Shown here piece by piece: positions 8,421 to 17,377 of a stretch of DNA of 64,000 bases. Location: assembly GCF_051900415.1 (NCBI RefSeq), contig NZ_JBHZGL010000001.1, positions 62,001 to 126,000 on the forward strand. The letters run 5' to 3'. A model generated the notes under the pieces. That model saw nothing but the letters and a program-made list of their open reading frames with translations, had not been told where the DNA came from and did not search any database. Position numbers and translations under genes: made by a program. The stretch is from Frateuria_A sp051900415 (GTDB lineage: Bacteria > Pseudomonadota > Gammaproteobacteria > Xanthomonadales > Rhodanobacteraceae). Every line of letters begins with the position of its first letter. Position 1 is the stretch's first letter.

Positions 8421-9698
8421 TTACGACGCCTTCTTCTGCCCGGCCGGCTCGGCCGCGGGCGGCTCCCAGCCGAACACGCTGCGCCCGCCGTACTCGTGCG
8501 AGCGCAGGCGCTCCTCGGCGATGTACTGCTCCACCGAGGGCCCCCGGGCGTGCTGCTCCAGCCGGCGCGCCTGTTCGTCGAGCCGCCTGAGCGCGGCCAG
8601 TTGTTCCTCCCGGCCGAGCCTGGCGTTCTCCACCGCGGACTTGAGCACGCCAATGGTGTGGTCGTAGACGCGCGTAGGCACCGGGAAGGGGTGGCGGTCC
8701 TTGCCGCCGTGCGCGAGCGAGAAGCGCGCCGGATCGCTGAAGCGGCACGGCGCGCCATGCACCACTTCGGCGACCATCGCCAGCGCGCGCACCGTGCGTG
8801 CGCCCACGCCCGGCACCTGCAGCAGCTCGGTGAAGTCGCGCGGGCCGTTTTCCGCGGCGGCGGCCAGCGCGCCGTGCAGGCGGCGCGTGACGACGTCCGC
8901 GCCGCGCACGTCGTGGTGGTCAGGCATCACCAGGTGCGGTAGCAGGCCCAGTTGCAGCGGTGCATCGATCGGCGGTGCGGCCGGGGTTCTGCCTTCGATC
9001 CGGCTGAACTCCCGCGCGACGCCCTCCGGCCCGAGCGTGCCGAGCAGTTCCAGCTGCGCCAGGCGCGAGGCCTGCGCGCGATGGTCGGCCAGGTTGACGA
9101 TGCGCCCCTGCCCCGGTCCGTCGACCGCCGCGTGCGGATCGTCGACGAAGCTCTTCAGGTTTTCCGACAGCCAGTGGTAGCGCCGCGCCTGCCGGCGCTC
9201 GCCGTTCATGCCCTGCTGCACCACCACCCACTGGCCGTCGTCGGTCACCACGAAGCCGTGCAGGTAGAGGTCGAAACCGTCCTGCACCGCGGCGCTGTCG
9301 ACCTTGGCCACCAGCCGGCTCGCGCCCGCCAGCGCGCTGCCGTCGAAACCGACCTTTTCGCCGATCGCCACCAGCTCGCCCGGCGTGGCACGCGAATGCT
9401 TGCCGCGCCCGCCACAGACGTGGATGCCCAGTTCGCCCGACAGTGGCGCCAGGCCGCGCTTGAGCGCGCCGATCACGCTGGTGGTGATCCCCGAGGAATG
9501 CCAGTCCATGCCCATCACCGCGCCGAAGGACTGGAACCAGAACGGATGCGCCAGGCGGCGCAGGAATTCGTCGCGGCCGTACTCGCGCACGATCGCCTCG
9601 GCCATCAGCGCGCCGAGCCGGGTCATCCGGTCCGCCAGCCAGCGCGGCACGCGACCGCCGTGCAGCGGCAGGTCGGCGCTTCCGGATCGTCGGGTCAT
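8421..9698 (-). CDS. DUF763 domain-containing protein
   Basis: Protein of about 425 residues belonging to DUF763, a family found in archaea and scattered bacteria and without a settled role. It has the conserved start RSGSADLPLHGGRVPRWLADRM, the block FWFQSFGAVMGMDWHSSGITTSVIGALK, the CGGRGKHSRATP motif and a C-terminal helix-hairpin-helix-like region, LLQVPGVGARTVRALAMVAEVVHG. The last feature suggests DNA contact. I placed the start at the ATG at 9698 because the family begins there; 40 more in-frame residues upstream are Pro/Arg rich and overlap a repeat. It is convergent with the small acidic protein gene. Confidence 0.85.
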   Translation of the reverse strand: MTRRSGSADLPLHGGRVPRWLADRMTRLGALMAEAIVREYGRDEFLRRLAHPFWFQSFGAVMGMDWHSSGITTSVIGALKRGLAPLSGELGIHVCGGRGKHSRATPGELVAIGEKVGFDGSALAGASRLVAKVDSAAVQDGFDLYLHGFVVTDDGQWVVVQQGMNGERRQARRYHWLSENLKSFVDDPHAAVDGPGQGRIVNLADHRAQASRLAQLELLGTLGPEGVAREFSRIEGRTPAAPPIDAPLQLGLLPHLVMPDHHDVRGADVVTRRLHGALAAAAENGPRDFTELLQVPGVGARTVRALAMVAEVVHGAPCRFSDPARFSLAHGGKDRHPFPVPTRVYDHTIGVLKSAVENARLGREEQLAALRRLDEQARRLEQHARGPSVEQYIAEERLRSHEYGGRSVFGWEPPAAEPAGQKKAS

Positions 9699-9727
9699 GC
9701 GGGCGGGGCTCCAGAGCGGTCGGCAGG

Positions 9728-9770
9728 GCGGGCTTCGGCCCGGCGTGGGCGGTGGGCTGACGCCCACCTG
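9728..9770. repeat. Degraded GTAGGGTGGGC-family palindrome
   Basis: A partial element with GGGCTTCGGCCCG next to the intact hairpin GGTGGGCTGACGCCCACC (9751-9768). It lies in the ~190-bp divergent gap between the DUF763 gene and amgK. Nothing else was recognised in that gap. Confidence 0.6.
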
Positions 9771-9891
9771 CAAAAGGCCGTGCAGGCCCGGACCGAGTAT
9801 CGCAAACGGGCGTCTCACCGGATGAACCTCCGCCAGCCGGTGCCGCGCAGCCGGATGGACCGCGTGCGCGCCGCCTCGCTAAGCTGGCGCG

Positions 9892-11016
9892 ATGCCCGCG
9901 ACCGACCTGCCCATGACCGCCTCCGACCGCGCCGCCGCCCGCCTGGCCTGGGCCCGCGCCACGCTGCACGACGATACGCTGACGCTGGCGCCGGCCTCGT
10001 CCGATGCCAGCTTCCGCAGCTACTGGCGGCCACTACAGGAGGACGGCTGGATCGTCATGGATTCCCCGCCCGCGCTGGAGGATCCGGCGCCGTGGGTCGC
10101 CATCGGGGCACGCCTGCGCGACGCCGGGCTGCGCGCTCCGGTCGTACTGGCGCAGGACCCGGCACAGGGCTTCCTGCTCATCGAGGACCTTGGCCGGGAG
10201 GACTATCTCTCCGGCCTGGACGAGTACACGGCCGATGCGCTCTACGGCAAGGCGATGGACGCCCTGTTGCGCATCCAGACCCATGTCGACGGTTCGGACC
10301 TCCCGCCCTACAACCACGCCTTCCTGCAGCGCGAGCTCGAACTGATGCCCGAGTGGTTCCTGCAGCGCCACCTGGGCTACACGCCCGAGTGCGAGGAGTG
10401 GGACGTGATCGAGCAGGCCTTCACCGTGCTGTTGCACAACGCCGCCGAGCAGCCGCGCGTGTTCGTGCACCGCGACTTTCACAGCCGCAACCTGATGCGG
10501 ACGCAGGACACGTCGGTCGGTCCGCACCGCAAGCTCTGCCTGACGCCCTTCCTCGAGGCCGGGCCGCGCGCGGAACGAACCGATCCGGATGATCGGCCTT
10601 TCCTGCGCAGCCCCGGCATCATCGATTTCCAGGGCGCGCTGCACGGCCCGCTCGCCTATGACCTGGCCTCGCTGTTGCGCGACTGCTACATCGCCTGGGA
10701 CGAGGCGCGCGTGACGCAGTGGGTGGAGCAGTACCGCCAGCGTGCGCGGCAGGCGGGCCTGCTCGATGCGACGGTCGACCGCGAGCGCTTCCAGCGCTGG
10801 TTCGACCTGATCGGCCTGCAGCGGCACATCAAGGTGCTCGGGATCTTCTGCCGGCTCTGGTACCGCGACGGCAAGCGCGGCTACCTCGCTGACCTGCCGC
10901 GCGTGCTCGGCTACGTGCTCACCGTCGCGCGCCGCTATCCGGAACTGGCCGACCTCGCCGCGTTGATCGCGCGCTGCGTGGGCGAGCGCGACATCACTGC
11001 GCCGGCCGCCGCATGA
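9892..11016 (+). CDS. amgK: N-acetylmuramate/GlcNAc anomeric kinase AmgK
   Basis: Aminoglycoside-phosphotransferase-fold kinase of 374 residues. In the Pseudomonas-type recycling route AmgK phosphorylates MurNAc (and GlcNAc) at C1, bypassing de novo UDP-MurNAc synthesis and giving intrinsic fosfomycin tolerance. Visible features are ASSDASFRSYWR near residue 40, the hinge LIEDLGREDYLSGL, the catalytic loop VFVHRDFHSRNLM and the metal-binding IIDFQGALHGPLAYDLASLLRD. Between the loop and IIDFQ there are about 36 extra residues (DNA 10501-10609) that I would not expect in this family, where the spacing is normally short. The stop overlaps murU by 4 bp, so the two are coupled. An alternative ATG lies at 9913. 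Confidence 0.88.
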   Translation: MPATDLPMTASDRAAARLAWARATLHDDTLTLAPASSDASFRSYWRPLQEDGWIVMDSPPALEDPAPWVAIGARLRDAGLRAPVVLAQDPAQGFLLIEDLGREDYLSGLDEYTADALYGKAMDALLRIQTHVDGSDLPPYNHAFLQRELELMPEWFLQRHLGYTPECEEWDVIEQAFTVLLHNAAEQPRVFVHRDFHSRNLMRTQDTSVGPHRKLCLTPFLEAGPRAERTDPDDRPFLRSPGIIDFQGALHGPLAYDLASLLRDCYIAWDEARVTQWVEQYRQRARQAGLLDATVDRERFQRWFDLIGLQRHIKVLGIFCRLWYRDGKRGYLADLPRVLGYVLTVARRYPELADLAALIARCVGERDITAPAAA

Positions 11017-11717
11017 GGCACGCACTGATCTTCGCCGCCGGCCTGGGCGAGCGCATGCGCCCGCTCACCGACCACACGCCCAAGCCGCTGCTCGAAGCCG
11101 GCGGCAAGCCACTGGTCGCCTGGCATCTGGAAAAGCTCGCTGCCGCCGGCGTGCACTATGTGGTCGTCAACACCTCGCACCTGGCCGGGCAGTTCCCGGA
11201 GGCGCTCGGCGACGGCAGCCGCTGGGGCCTGCGCATCCGCTACGCCTACGAAGGCCCGACGCCGCTGGAAACCGGCGGCGGCATGCTCAACGCGTTGCCG
11301 TTGCTGGGCGACGCGCCGTTCATCGCGGTCAACGGCGACATCCACAGCGACATCGACTATTCCATGCTGCCGAACGAGCCGCAGGACCTTGCGCACCTGG
11401 TGATGGTCGACAACCCGGCGCACCATCCGGCGGGCGACTTCCTGCTCGATGCCCAGGGCCGACTGCGCGCCGAAGGCGCGCCACGGCTCACCTTCAGCGG
11501 CGTCGGCGTGTATCGACGGGAACTGTTGAGGGACTGGCGCCAGGTAATCGGCGACACGCCCGGCGTGACGGACCAACCGCCACGCTTCAAGCTCGCCCCG
11601 CTGCTGCGCGCGGCCATGGCCGGCGGCCAGGTGCACGGCACGCATCACCGCGGCGCGTGGACCGACGTGGGCACGCCCGCGCGCCTGGCCGAGCTGGACG
11701 GGCGCCTGCGCCGTTAG
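11013..11717 (+). CDS. murU: N-acetylmuramate-1-phosphate uridylyltransferase MurU
   Basis: Sugar-nucleotidyltransferase of 234 residues that converts MurNAc-1-phosphate and UTP to UDP-MurNAc, the step after AmgK in peptidoglycan recycling. The N-terminus has the nucleotide-binding signature LIFAAGLGERMRPLTDHTPKPLL (GxGxRxxPLT...KPL), followed by ETGGGMLNALPLLGD and the metal-binding AVNGDIHSD. The length fits MurU rather than the longer GlmU or hexose-1-phosphate uridylyltransferases. ATG overlaps the TGA of amgK. It is the last gene of the pair; about 170 bp without recognised features follow. Confidence 0.9.
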   Translation: MRHALIFAAGLGERMRPLTDHTPKPLLEAGGKPLVAWHLEKLAAAGVHYVVVNTSHLAGQFPEALGDGSRWGLRIRYAYEGPTPLETGGGMLNALPLLGDAPFIAVNGDIHSDIDYSMLPNEPQDLAHLVMVDNPAHHPAGDFLLDAQGRLRAEGAPRLTFSGVGVYRRELLRDWRQVIGDTPGVTDQPPRFKLAPLLRAAMAGGQVHGTHHRGAWTDVGTPARLAELDGRLRR

Positions 11718-11886
11718 CGCGCCGTTGCCGGCCGACTGCAAGCCAAGGGCATGCGGCGGCATTAAGCTTCTCCCTGCCGCACCCGGAGAGTGCAGGCAGA
11801 CAGGCGCCCGCGTGGCAGGCAGGTGATGACGTGACCTGCATCCGCGAGACTGCATAGTCAAAAAAAAACACAACAAAAGCGCACCC

Positions 11887-13359
11887 ATGGACGAGAACGA
11901 ACGGATGCAAGCCGAACCACGGATGGCCCAGCGCGTGTCTGCCTATGACTGGGCGGCGACGGCGATGGGGCCGATGGAAAACTGGTCCCAACCCCTGCGT
12001 ACCGTGGTCGACATCATCCTGTCGTCCAACCTGCCCATGGTGATGGCCTGGGGCCCGGACGCGCAGCTGATCTACAACGACGCCTATGCGGTCTTCGCCG
12101 GCGGCCGCCACCCCTACCTGCTCGGTCTCAACGTGCTGGCCGCCTGGCCGGAGGTGGCGGAGTTCAACCAGCACGTACTGGACGTGACGCTGGCCGGCGA
12201 GCCACTGTCGTACAAGGACCAGCCGCTGGTGCTGTTCCGTCACGGCCACGCCGAGGACGTCTGGCTGGATCTGGACTACACGCCGGTGCGCGATGCCGAC
12301 GGCGTGCCGCGCGGCTTCCTTGCCACCGTGGTGGAAACCACGGCGCGGGTGAAGGCCGAGCGTGCCTACCATCGCGCCCGCGAACAGGTCGAGCTGGCGC
12401 TCAACGCAGGTGCGGCGATCGGCACCTGGTTCTGGGACATTCCCGGCAACTGCGTCGTGGTCGACTGCCGGCTGGCGCGCGCCTTCTCGATCGACCCGGC
12501 CCAAGGCGGGGCTGGCCTGCCGGTTGAAGCGTTCCTTCAGCGCATCCACCCGCAGGACCTTCCGGAAGTCGAGGTCCGCATCCAGGAGAGCATCGCCCAC
12601 GGTGCGCCCTACCGTTGCCAGTACCGCATACGCCAACCCGACGACAGCTATCTCTGGGTCGAGGCCTCCGGCCGCTGCGAGCACGACGAGGACGGCAACC
12701 CCACCTGCTTCCCGGGGCTGATGGTCGACGTACACGAGCGCAAGCTGGCCGAACAGCAGCAACGCACGATGATCAACGAGCTCAACCATCGGGTGAAGAA
12801 CACCCTGGCGATCGTGCAATCGCTGGCCACGCAGTCGTTCAGCGGGGCATCGTCGGTAGAGAGCGCGGCAGAGGTGTTCAACGCGCGCCTGATCTCGCTC
12901 TCGCACGCGCACGACGTGATCACCCGCGAGCATTGGCGCAGCGCGCTGCTGCGCGACCTGGTCGAGCAGATGGCGCACTCGCACAACTTCCGCGGCAGCG
13001 AGCGCTTCGACATCGACGGGCCGCGTGTGCGGCTGTCTCCGCAGAACGCGCTGTCCTTCGCCATGGCCCTGCACGAGCTGGCGACCAACGCGATCAAGTA
13101 CGGCGCGCTGGGCGACCGCGGCGGCGGGGTGCGTATCCACTGGCGCATCGGCGAAGCCAACGGCAAGCGCATCCTGTACCTGGACTGGATCGAACACGGC
13201 GGCCCGCCGGTACAGCCGCCGGCCCGCAAGGGTTTCGGCACGCGACTGGTCGAGCGCTGCTTCAATCCGGCGCGCAACGGGGCCGTCAGCATCGACTATC
13301 GCGAGAGCGGCCTGGCCTGCCACATCGCCGTGCCCTTGCCGGAAGTCGACGAGGAGTAG
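11887..13359 (+). CDS. PAS-containing HWE-family sensor histidine kinase
   Basis: Soluble sensor kinase of 490 residues without membrane spans. Two PAS-like domains occupy roughly residues 25-155 (ILSSNLPMVMAWGPDAQLIYND type, PAS_4-like) and 160-285 (PAS_3-like, ending in a PAC motif MVDVHERKLAEQQ). The kinase core has the phospho-accepting His at about residue 301 in INELNHRVKNTLAIVQSLA, an N-box LHELATNAIKYGALG, and the WIEHGGPPV motif that marks HWE kinases. The family often includes blue-light or general-stress sensors, but no LOV cysteine motif (GRNCRFLQ) is visible. No response regulator is adjacent, so it is an orphan kinase. An A-rich leader precedes the ATG and no strong ribosome-binding site is seen. 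Confidence 0.87.
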   Translation: MDENERMQAEPRMAQRVSAYDWAATAMGPMENWSQPLRTVVDIILSSNLPMVMAWGPDAQLIYNDAYAVFAGGRHPYLLGLNVLAAWPEVAEFNQHVLDVTLAGEPLSYKDQPLVLFRHGHAEDVWLDLDYTPVRDADGVPRGFLATVVETTARVKAERAYHRAREQVELALNAGAAIGTWFWDIPGNCVVVDCRLARAFSIDPAQGGAGLPVEAFLQRIHPQDLPEVEVRIQESIAHGAPYRCQYRIRQPDDSYLWVEASGRCEHDEDGNPTCFPGLMVDVHERKLAEQQQRTMINELNHRVKNTLAIVQSLATQSFSGASSVESAAEVFNARLISLSHAHDVITREHWRSALLRDLVEQMAHSHNFRGSERFDIDGPRVRLSPQNALSFAMALHELATNAIKYGALGDRGGGVRIHWRIGEANGKRILYLDWIEHGGPPVQPPARKGFGTRLVERCFNPARNGAVSIDYRESGLACHIAVPLPEVDEE

Positions 13360-13380
13360 GCGCCCGGAGCTGGCGCCATG

Positions 13381-13414
13381 AAAAAAGCGCGCGCTCCGGA
13401 ATGGAGCCGCGCGC
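13381..13414 (-). terminator. Rho-independent terminator
   Basis: Read on the minus strand: GCGCGCGGCTCC, short loop, GGAGCGCGCGC, then TTTTTT. The stem is 11 bp with one bulge. It directly follows the end of the minus-strand membrane-protein gene and separates it from the convergent histidine kinase. Confidence 0.8.
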
Positions 13415-13430
13415 CCTGGAACCCTTGCCG

Positions 13431-14339
13431 CTACAGCGCGGGCGTGAACCCGCCGCGTCGCGGCGCCAGCGAGCGGCCGACGGCGGCCAGGGCGAACAGG
13501 CGTGCGATGCGCATCCAGCCCACCACAAGCACCGCCAGTTCGGCGAACAGCAGCGCCAGCAGGAAGCCGCCCAGCCCCACTGCCGGCGTATGCACGCGAC
13601 CCACGCCGCAGGCCAGTGCGATCGCCGAACCGATGGCACCGATCACCAGGTAGCTGAGCAGCGTACCCAGCGGCCGGCGCAGCAGCTGCATGAAGCCACG
13701 GCCCAGCGCGCGGGTCGCCGAGCGCAGGCCGGGATCGACGATGAACGCGGCACGGGCCGATTCCACCGTCGCATGGGCCAGCACGAACAGCACCCCCAAC
13801 ACCCACTGTGCGGTATGCACGTACCTATCGGCGGCGCTCTGCAATACCGCGTGCTCCCCGGACTTGTGCGCGGCACCGATCGCCATGGCGCCCAGACCGA
13901 TGGCGATCGCGTAGGGCAGCAACGACCACAGCATCAGGCGGAACATGCGGCCGTATTCGATCACGCCCGACTGCAGCAGCTGGCCGAAACCGAGTGCACG
14001 GCCGGCACGGCCGGTGGCCACCGTCATGCCGGTCAGGAACGGGCCCAGCAACAGCGCGAACACGGTCGCCAGCAGCAGCGAGCCGTGCAGCGCAGCGCCG
14101 CTGTCGCCGAGTCGGTCCACCACGTCGCCGAAGGCCAGCCCGTCGAAGTGCTGCGCCCAGTTGGCCGCATGCACGGAACGGTCGAGCAGGCCGGCCAGTG
14201 TGCGCCACACCGGCAGCGTAGCCAGCGCGGTCGGCAGCAGCAGGAACACCAGCCACAGCAACAACAGGCGCCACTGCAGGGCCGCCACGGGCGCGAGCAT
14301 CACGGCGCCCACATCGGTACGTCGGGTCGAGGTCATCAT
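13431..14339 (-). CDS. Polytopic membrane protein of unknown function
   Basis: Inner-membrane protein of about 302 residues with roughly six hydrophobic spans (for example WRLLLLWLVFLLLPTALATL, LLLATVFALLLGPFLTGMTV, LLPYAIAIGLGAMAIGAA, VLGVLFVLAHATVESARAA and FLLALLFAELAVLVVGW). I do not recognise a named family with certainty. The DPGLRSATRALGRGFMQLLRRPLG segment resembles membrane-insertion regions of other uncharacterised polytopic proteins. ATG at 14339 overlaps the TGA of the upstream M1 peptidase gene (TGATG), so the two are co-translated. This suggests the membrane protein may assist or anchor the exported peptidase, which is inference. Confidence 0.75.
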   Translation of the reverse strand: MMTSTRRTDVGAVMLAPVAALQWRLLLLWLVFLLLPTALATLPVWRTLAGLLDRSVHAANWAQHFDGLAFGDVVDRLGDSGAALHGSLLLATVFALLLGPFLTGMTVATGRAGRALGFGQLLQSGVIEYGRMFRLMLWSLLPYAIAIGLGAMAIGAAHKSGEHAVLQSAADRYVHTAQWVLGVLFVLAHATVESARAAFIVDPGLRSATRALGRGFMQLLRRPLGTLLSYLVIGAIGSAIALACGVGRVHTPAVGLGGFLLALLFAELAVLVVGWMRIARLFALAAVGRSLAPRRGGFTPAL

Positions 14340-16588
14340 CACAGCGACACCAGCAGGGAGTAGAAGGCCTGCACGAAGGCAGCAAAATCGGCGCTCCAGC
14401 GACGCGAGGCGGCGCCGTTGGGTTCGACCGTGCGACTGTCGTTCAACTTGTTCGCGTCGAGATAGATCTTGCGCTGCGGGTCGAGCTCGGCCGACACCAC
14501 CTTGGCCGGGCCGGTGAACTCGAAGCGCGCCCAGCGCCGGTCATCGTTCCAGCGCAGCTCCTGGTGGCTGCCGTCGGCAAAGGTGACACGCAGGGTCTGC
14601 GGCACCGGCGCGCCCTCGCGCACCACGCTCACCGTGCTGCGCCAGGGAAACGGCCCAGTGCCCGGCTTGGCGTTCGGGTGCGCCTTTTTCCAGTCTTCGC
14701 GCTGCTTGTCGATCTGCTTGTCCTGCGCGGTGCTGTCGCCATCGGTGTGCTTGCCGTTGGCCACCGTGCTGCCGGCCGGCGGCAATACTTCGTCGCTGTC
14801 GATGTTGGCCACGCGGTCGTCGATGTGCGCCGTGCCGTAGACGTACTGGTCGAACACCTCGTTGACGTTCTTCGCGTCGCCGGACACCTCGATCAGCGTC
14901 GCGCGCAGGTCGGCGGCCGAGGGATGCCGGAAGTGCCAGCGCTTGTAGTACTCGCGGAAGGCGCGCTCGGTGACGTCCTTGCCCAACCGCTCCTCCAGGT
15001 CGTGCATCGCCGTGGCGGTGCGCGAGTAGACCGTGCCATAGCTGCCGCTGGAGAGCCGGTCCCAGGCGTTCTCGCCGAGCGGGTCGTAGGGCTGCTTGAG
15101 GCCGGCGTCCATCCGCTCCAGCGCGAAACCGCTGATCGAGGGTGCGAAACCCGCGCGCCTGAGCAGGCTGTTGGTCAGGTCCAGGCCCTGCCCGCGCTCG
15201 CGCAGCATGCGCTGGTCCCAGTACTCGTTGAGGCCTTCGTCGAGCATCGGCTCCTCGAATTCGTTCGAGGCGAGCAGGCCGTAGAAGTAGCCGTGGCCGA
15301 ACTCGTGGATGGTCACGAAGTCGATCGCGTACTGGGTGACCGTGCCCGGCGTGACTTCCTTGTAGCCTTCGGCGGTGAAGAAGGTCGGGTACTCCATGCC
15401 GCCCGCTTCGCTCGCGTTGTACGGCGGCACCACCGCGGTAAGCGTGCGGTAGGGATAAGCGCCGAGCGTGTCGGAGAAGTAGGTCAGCGAGTCGGTACTG
15501 GCCTTGAGCACCGGCTGCGCACTGGCGGCATACTCGGGCGGGTACAGCACGCGCACCGCAACCTTCGGACTGCCCGGTCCCTGCCAGCTGCTGTCGAGCA
15601 CCTTGTAGCCCTTGGCCGCGACCCAGGCGAAGTCGTGCACGTCACCCTGCACGTAGTGGTAGGTAGTCTTGCCGTTGGCCGTGACTGCCGCGCCCTGCTG
15701 CTCGCCCACCGCGCCCACGGTGTAGTCGCTGGGCACGGTCATGGTGACGTCGAAGCGGCCGAAGTCGGCGTAGAACTCGCTGTTGAAGTGGAACTCGTGC
15801 ACGTTCCAGCGCACCTGCGTGGCGCCCCGCTCGCCCGGCAGCTCGAGCACACCGATTTTCGGGAACCATTGCGCGACCATGTTGAAATCACCCCACCAGC
15901 CGGTGCGCTCGACCACGCGCGGCAGCTGGCTGAGGAAGTCGATGTCCAGTGTCAGCGTGCCGCCGGCCGGAACCGGCTGAGCCAGGTCGATGCGCGCGAC
16001 CGTCCGGTCGGTCTTGGGGCCGCCGTCGGGATGCACGAACGTCCACTTGAGCGCGGTACCGTTCTGGATGACCTGCTTGAGGTCGATCCAGCCCCACTGC
16101 CCTTTCTCCAGTTTCGCCGCGCCGCGCGAGCCGCTGTGCGCGGTAAGGATCTCGCGCTCGGTGAAGAAGGTGCTGCCCTCGTTCTGGAACGCGTTGAGGT
16201 ACAGGTGCACGTAGATGCTGCGGACTTCGCGGTCGCTGCGGTTGCGCCAGGTCAGCTGTTCCTTGCCGCTTACCGCATGTTTGGCCGCGTCCAGCGCCGC
16301 GTCGATGCGATAGTCGACCACGCGGTCGGACAGTGTCGGCTCGTTGCCGGTGCGCGGACCGCCCCAGGCATCCGGCGCGCTGGGCACGTGCGGCGCGGAG
16401 GCGTTGGCCGGTGCGAAGGGAATGGGCGCAAGCGCGGGTGTCGGCGCGCTCGTCGCGGACGCGGGCGCGGCCACGCTCGTGGCGGGCGCGGGTGCCGTAG
16501 GCTGGGCCTGGGCATGCAGCAGCGCCGGCATGGCGGTGGCGCCGCACAACGCGAGCGCGCCCAGCCATCCGGTTACGGTCGGTTTCAT
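14339..16588 (-). CDS. Exported M1-family zinc metallopeptidase
   Basis: Secreted or periplasmic aminopeptidase-like enzyme of 749 residues. A signal peptide (WLGALALCGATAMPALLHAQA) is followed by an Ala/Pro-rich linker to about residue 60, an M1 beta-sandwich domain and the thermolysin-like catalytic domain. The zinc site is perfect: HEFGH, 18 residues, then E in MLDEGLNEYWD. The exopeptidase GxMEN motif is replaced by GGMEY, so N-terminal amine recognition may differ from classical aminopeptidase N. I chose ATG 16588 because it begins the signal peptide; an upstream start would add 40 non-hydrophobic residues. It is the first gene of a two-gene operon. Confidence 0.9.
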   Translation of the reverse strand: MKPTVTGWLGALALCGATAMPALLHAQAQPTAPAPATSVAAPASATSAPTPALAPIPFAPANASAPHVPSAPDAWGGPRTGNEPTLSDRVVDYRIDAALDAAKHAVSGKEQLTWRNRSDREVRSIYVHLYLNAFQNEGSTFFTEREILTAHSGSRGAAKLEKGQWGWIDLKQVIQNGTALKWTFVHPDGGPKTDRTVARIDLAQPVPAGGTLTLDIDFLSQLPRVVERTGWWGDFNMVAQWFPKIGVLELPGERGATQVRWNVHEFHFNSEFYADFGRFDVTMTVPSDYTVGAVGEQQGAAVTANGKTTYHYVQGDVHDFAWVAAKGYKVLDSSWQGPGSPKVAVRVLYPPEYAASAQPVLKASTDSLTYFSDTLGAYPYRTLTAVVPPYNASEAGGMEYPTFFTAEGYKEVTPGTVTQYAIDFVTIHEFGHGYFYGLLASNEFEEPMLDEGLNEYWDQRMLRERGQGLDLTNSLLRRAGFAPSISGFALERMDAGLKQPYDPLGENAWDRLSSGSYGTVYSRTATAMHDLEERLGKDVTERAFREYYKRWHFRHPSAADLRATLIEVSGDAKNVNEVFDQYVYGTAHIDDRVANIDSDEVLPPAGSTVANGKHTDGDSTAQDKQIDKQREDWKKAHPNAKPGTGPFPWRSTVSVVREGAPVPQTLRVTFADGSHQELRWNDDRRWARFEFTGPAKVVSAELDPQRKIYLDANKLNDSRTVEPNGAASRRWSADFAAFVQAFYSLLVSL

Positions 16589-17377
16589 CTGACGATCCCC
16601 CTGTCTGGCGGGCCCTGGCCCACCGATCCAAGACGCTGGTGGCCATCCCCAAAGCGCCACCGCAGGCGCGCAGCGTGCGGCATCCGTTGGCAGGGGCACA
16701 TAGGCCAAAGGTCATGGGCGTCAGGCCTCCTTCCGATCCAGGAGGAGCTCCAGGAAAGAGCAGAACGCCGACCACGGCGGAGAACCAGCTCGCTCTGCCC
16801 GGAGTGAGAGGGTTCAAGAGCGAAGCGGTACGGACCCTGGCCGCAAACCCGGCTCCCTCTCCCCTCCGGGGAGAGGGTTCAAGAGCGGAGCGGTACCGAA
16901 CCCTGGCCGCAAACTCAGCTCCCTCTCCCCTCCGGGGAGAGGGTTGGGGTGAGGGGCGCGCTTGCGGGGGGCCCCTACTGTCGCGATGCAGCTTCGGTGT
17001 TTCGCACGACCGACCTGTCGGGCGAGCCCCGGGGCCGCCCCCCCCCCCCCCCCCCCCGGGGGGGGCCGGGGGCGCCCCCCCCCCCCCCCGGGGCTCGCCC
17101 GGAACGCCCAGTTCCTGCGTGGCTTTTTGCCGGGCGCTTGGCTTCGGGCCGCCCTCCCCGCAAGCCTCGACCCCTCACCCCAGCCCTCTCCCCGAAGGGG
17201 AGAGGGAGCCGTATCGGTGGATCGGGTGTCGAAGAGGCCATCACCCTGCTTCGCGCTTGCTCCCGCCTTCCGGATTGCCCACCTGGCGCACGCGTGCGCC
17301 AGACCCGCCCCCTCTCCCCCATCCTTGATAAGCGACAGGGGAGAGGGAGCTGTATCGGCAAGCCCGGAGGTATCGGC
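16589..17377. repeat. Repeat-rich non-coding stretch with CCCTCTCCCC palindromes and poly-C/G runs
   Basis: No convincing gene was seen in these 790 bp. From 16848 there are several copies of the palindrome CCCTCTCCCC-N-GGGGAGAGGG (near 16853, 16922, 17186 and 17312). Two are joined to GGTTGGGGTGAGGGG and its inverse, forming a large inverted repeat of about 16931-16975 against 17150-17200. Inner arms CGGGCGAGCCCCGGGG and CCCCGGGGCTCGCCCGG enclose 17035-17090, which is almost only long C and G runs. The stretch divides the M1 peptidase promoter side from the complex III genes. Long readings across it are repeat artefacts. Confidence 0.8.
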
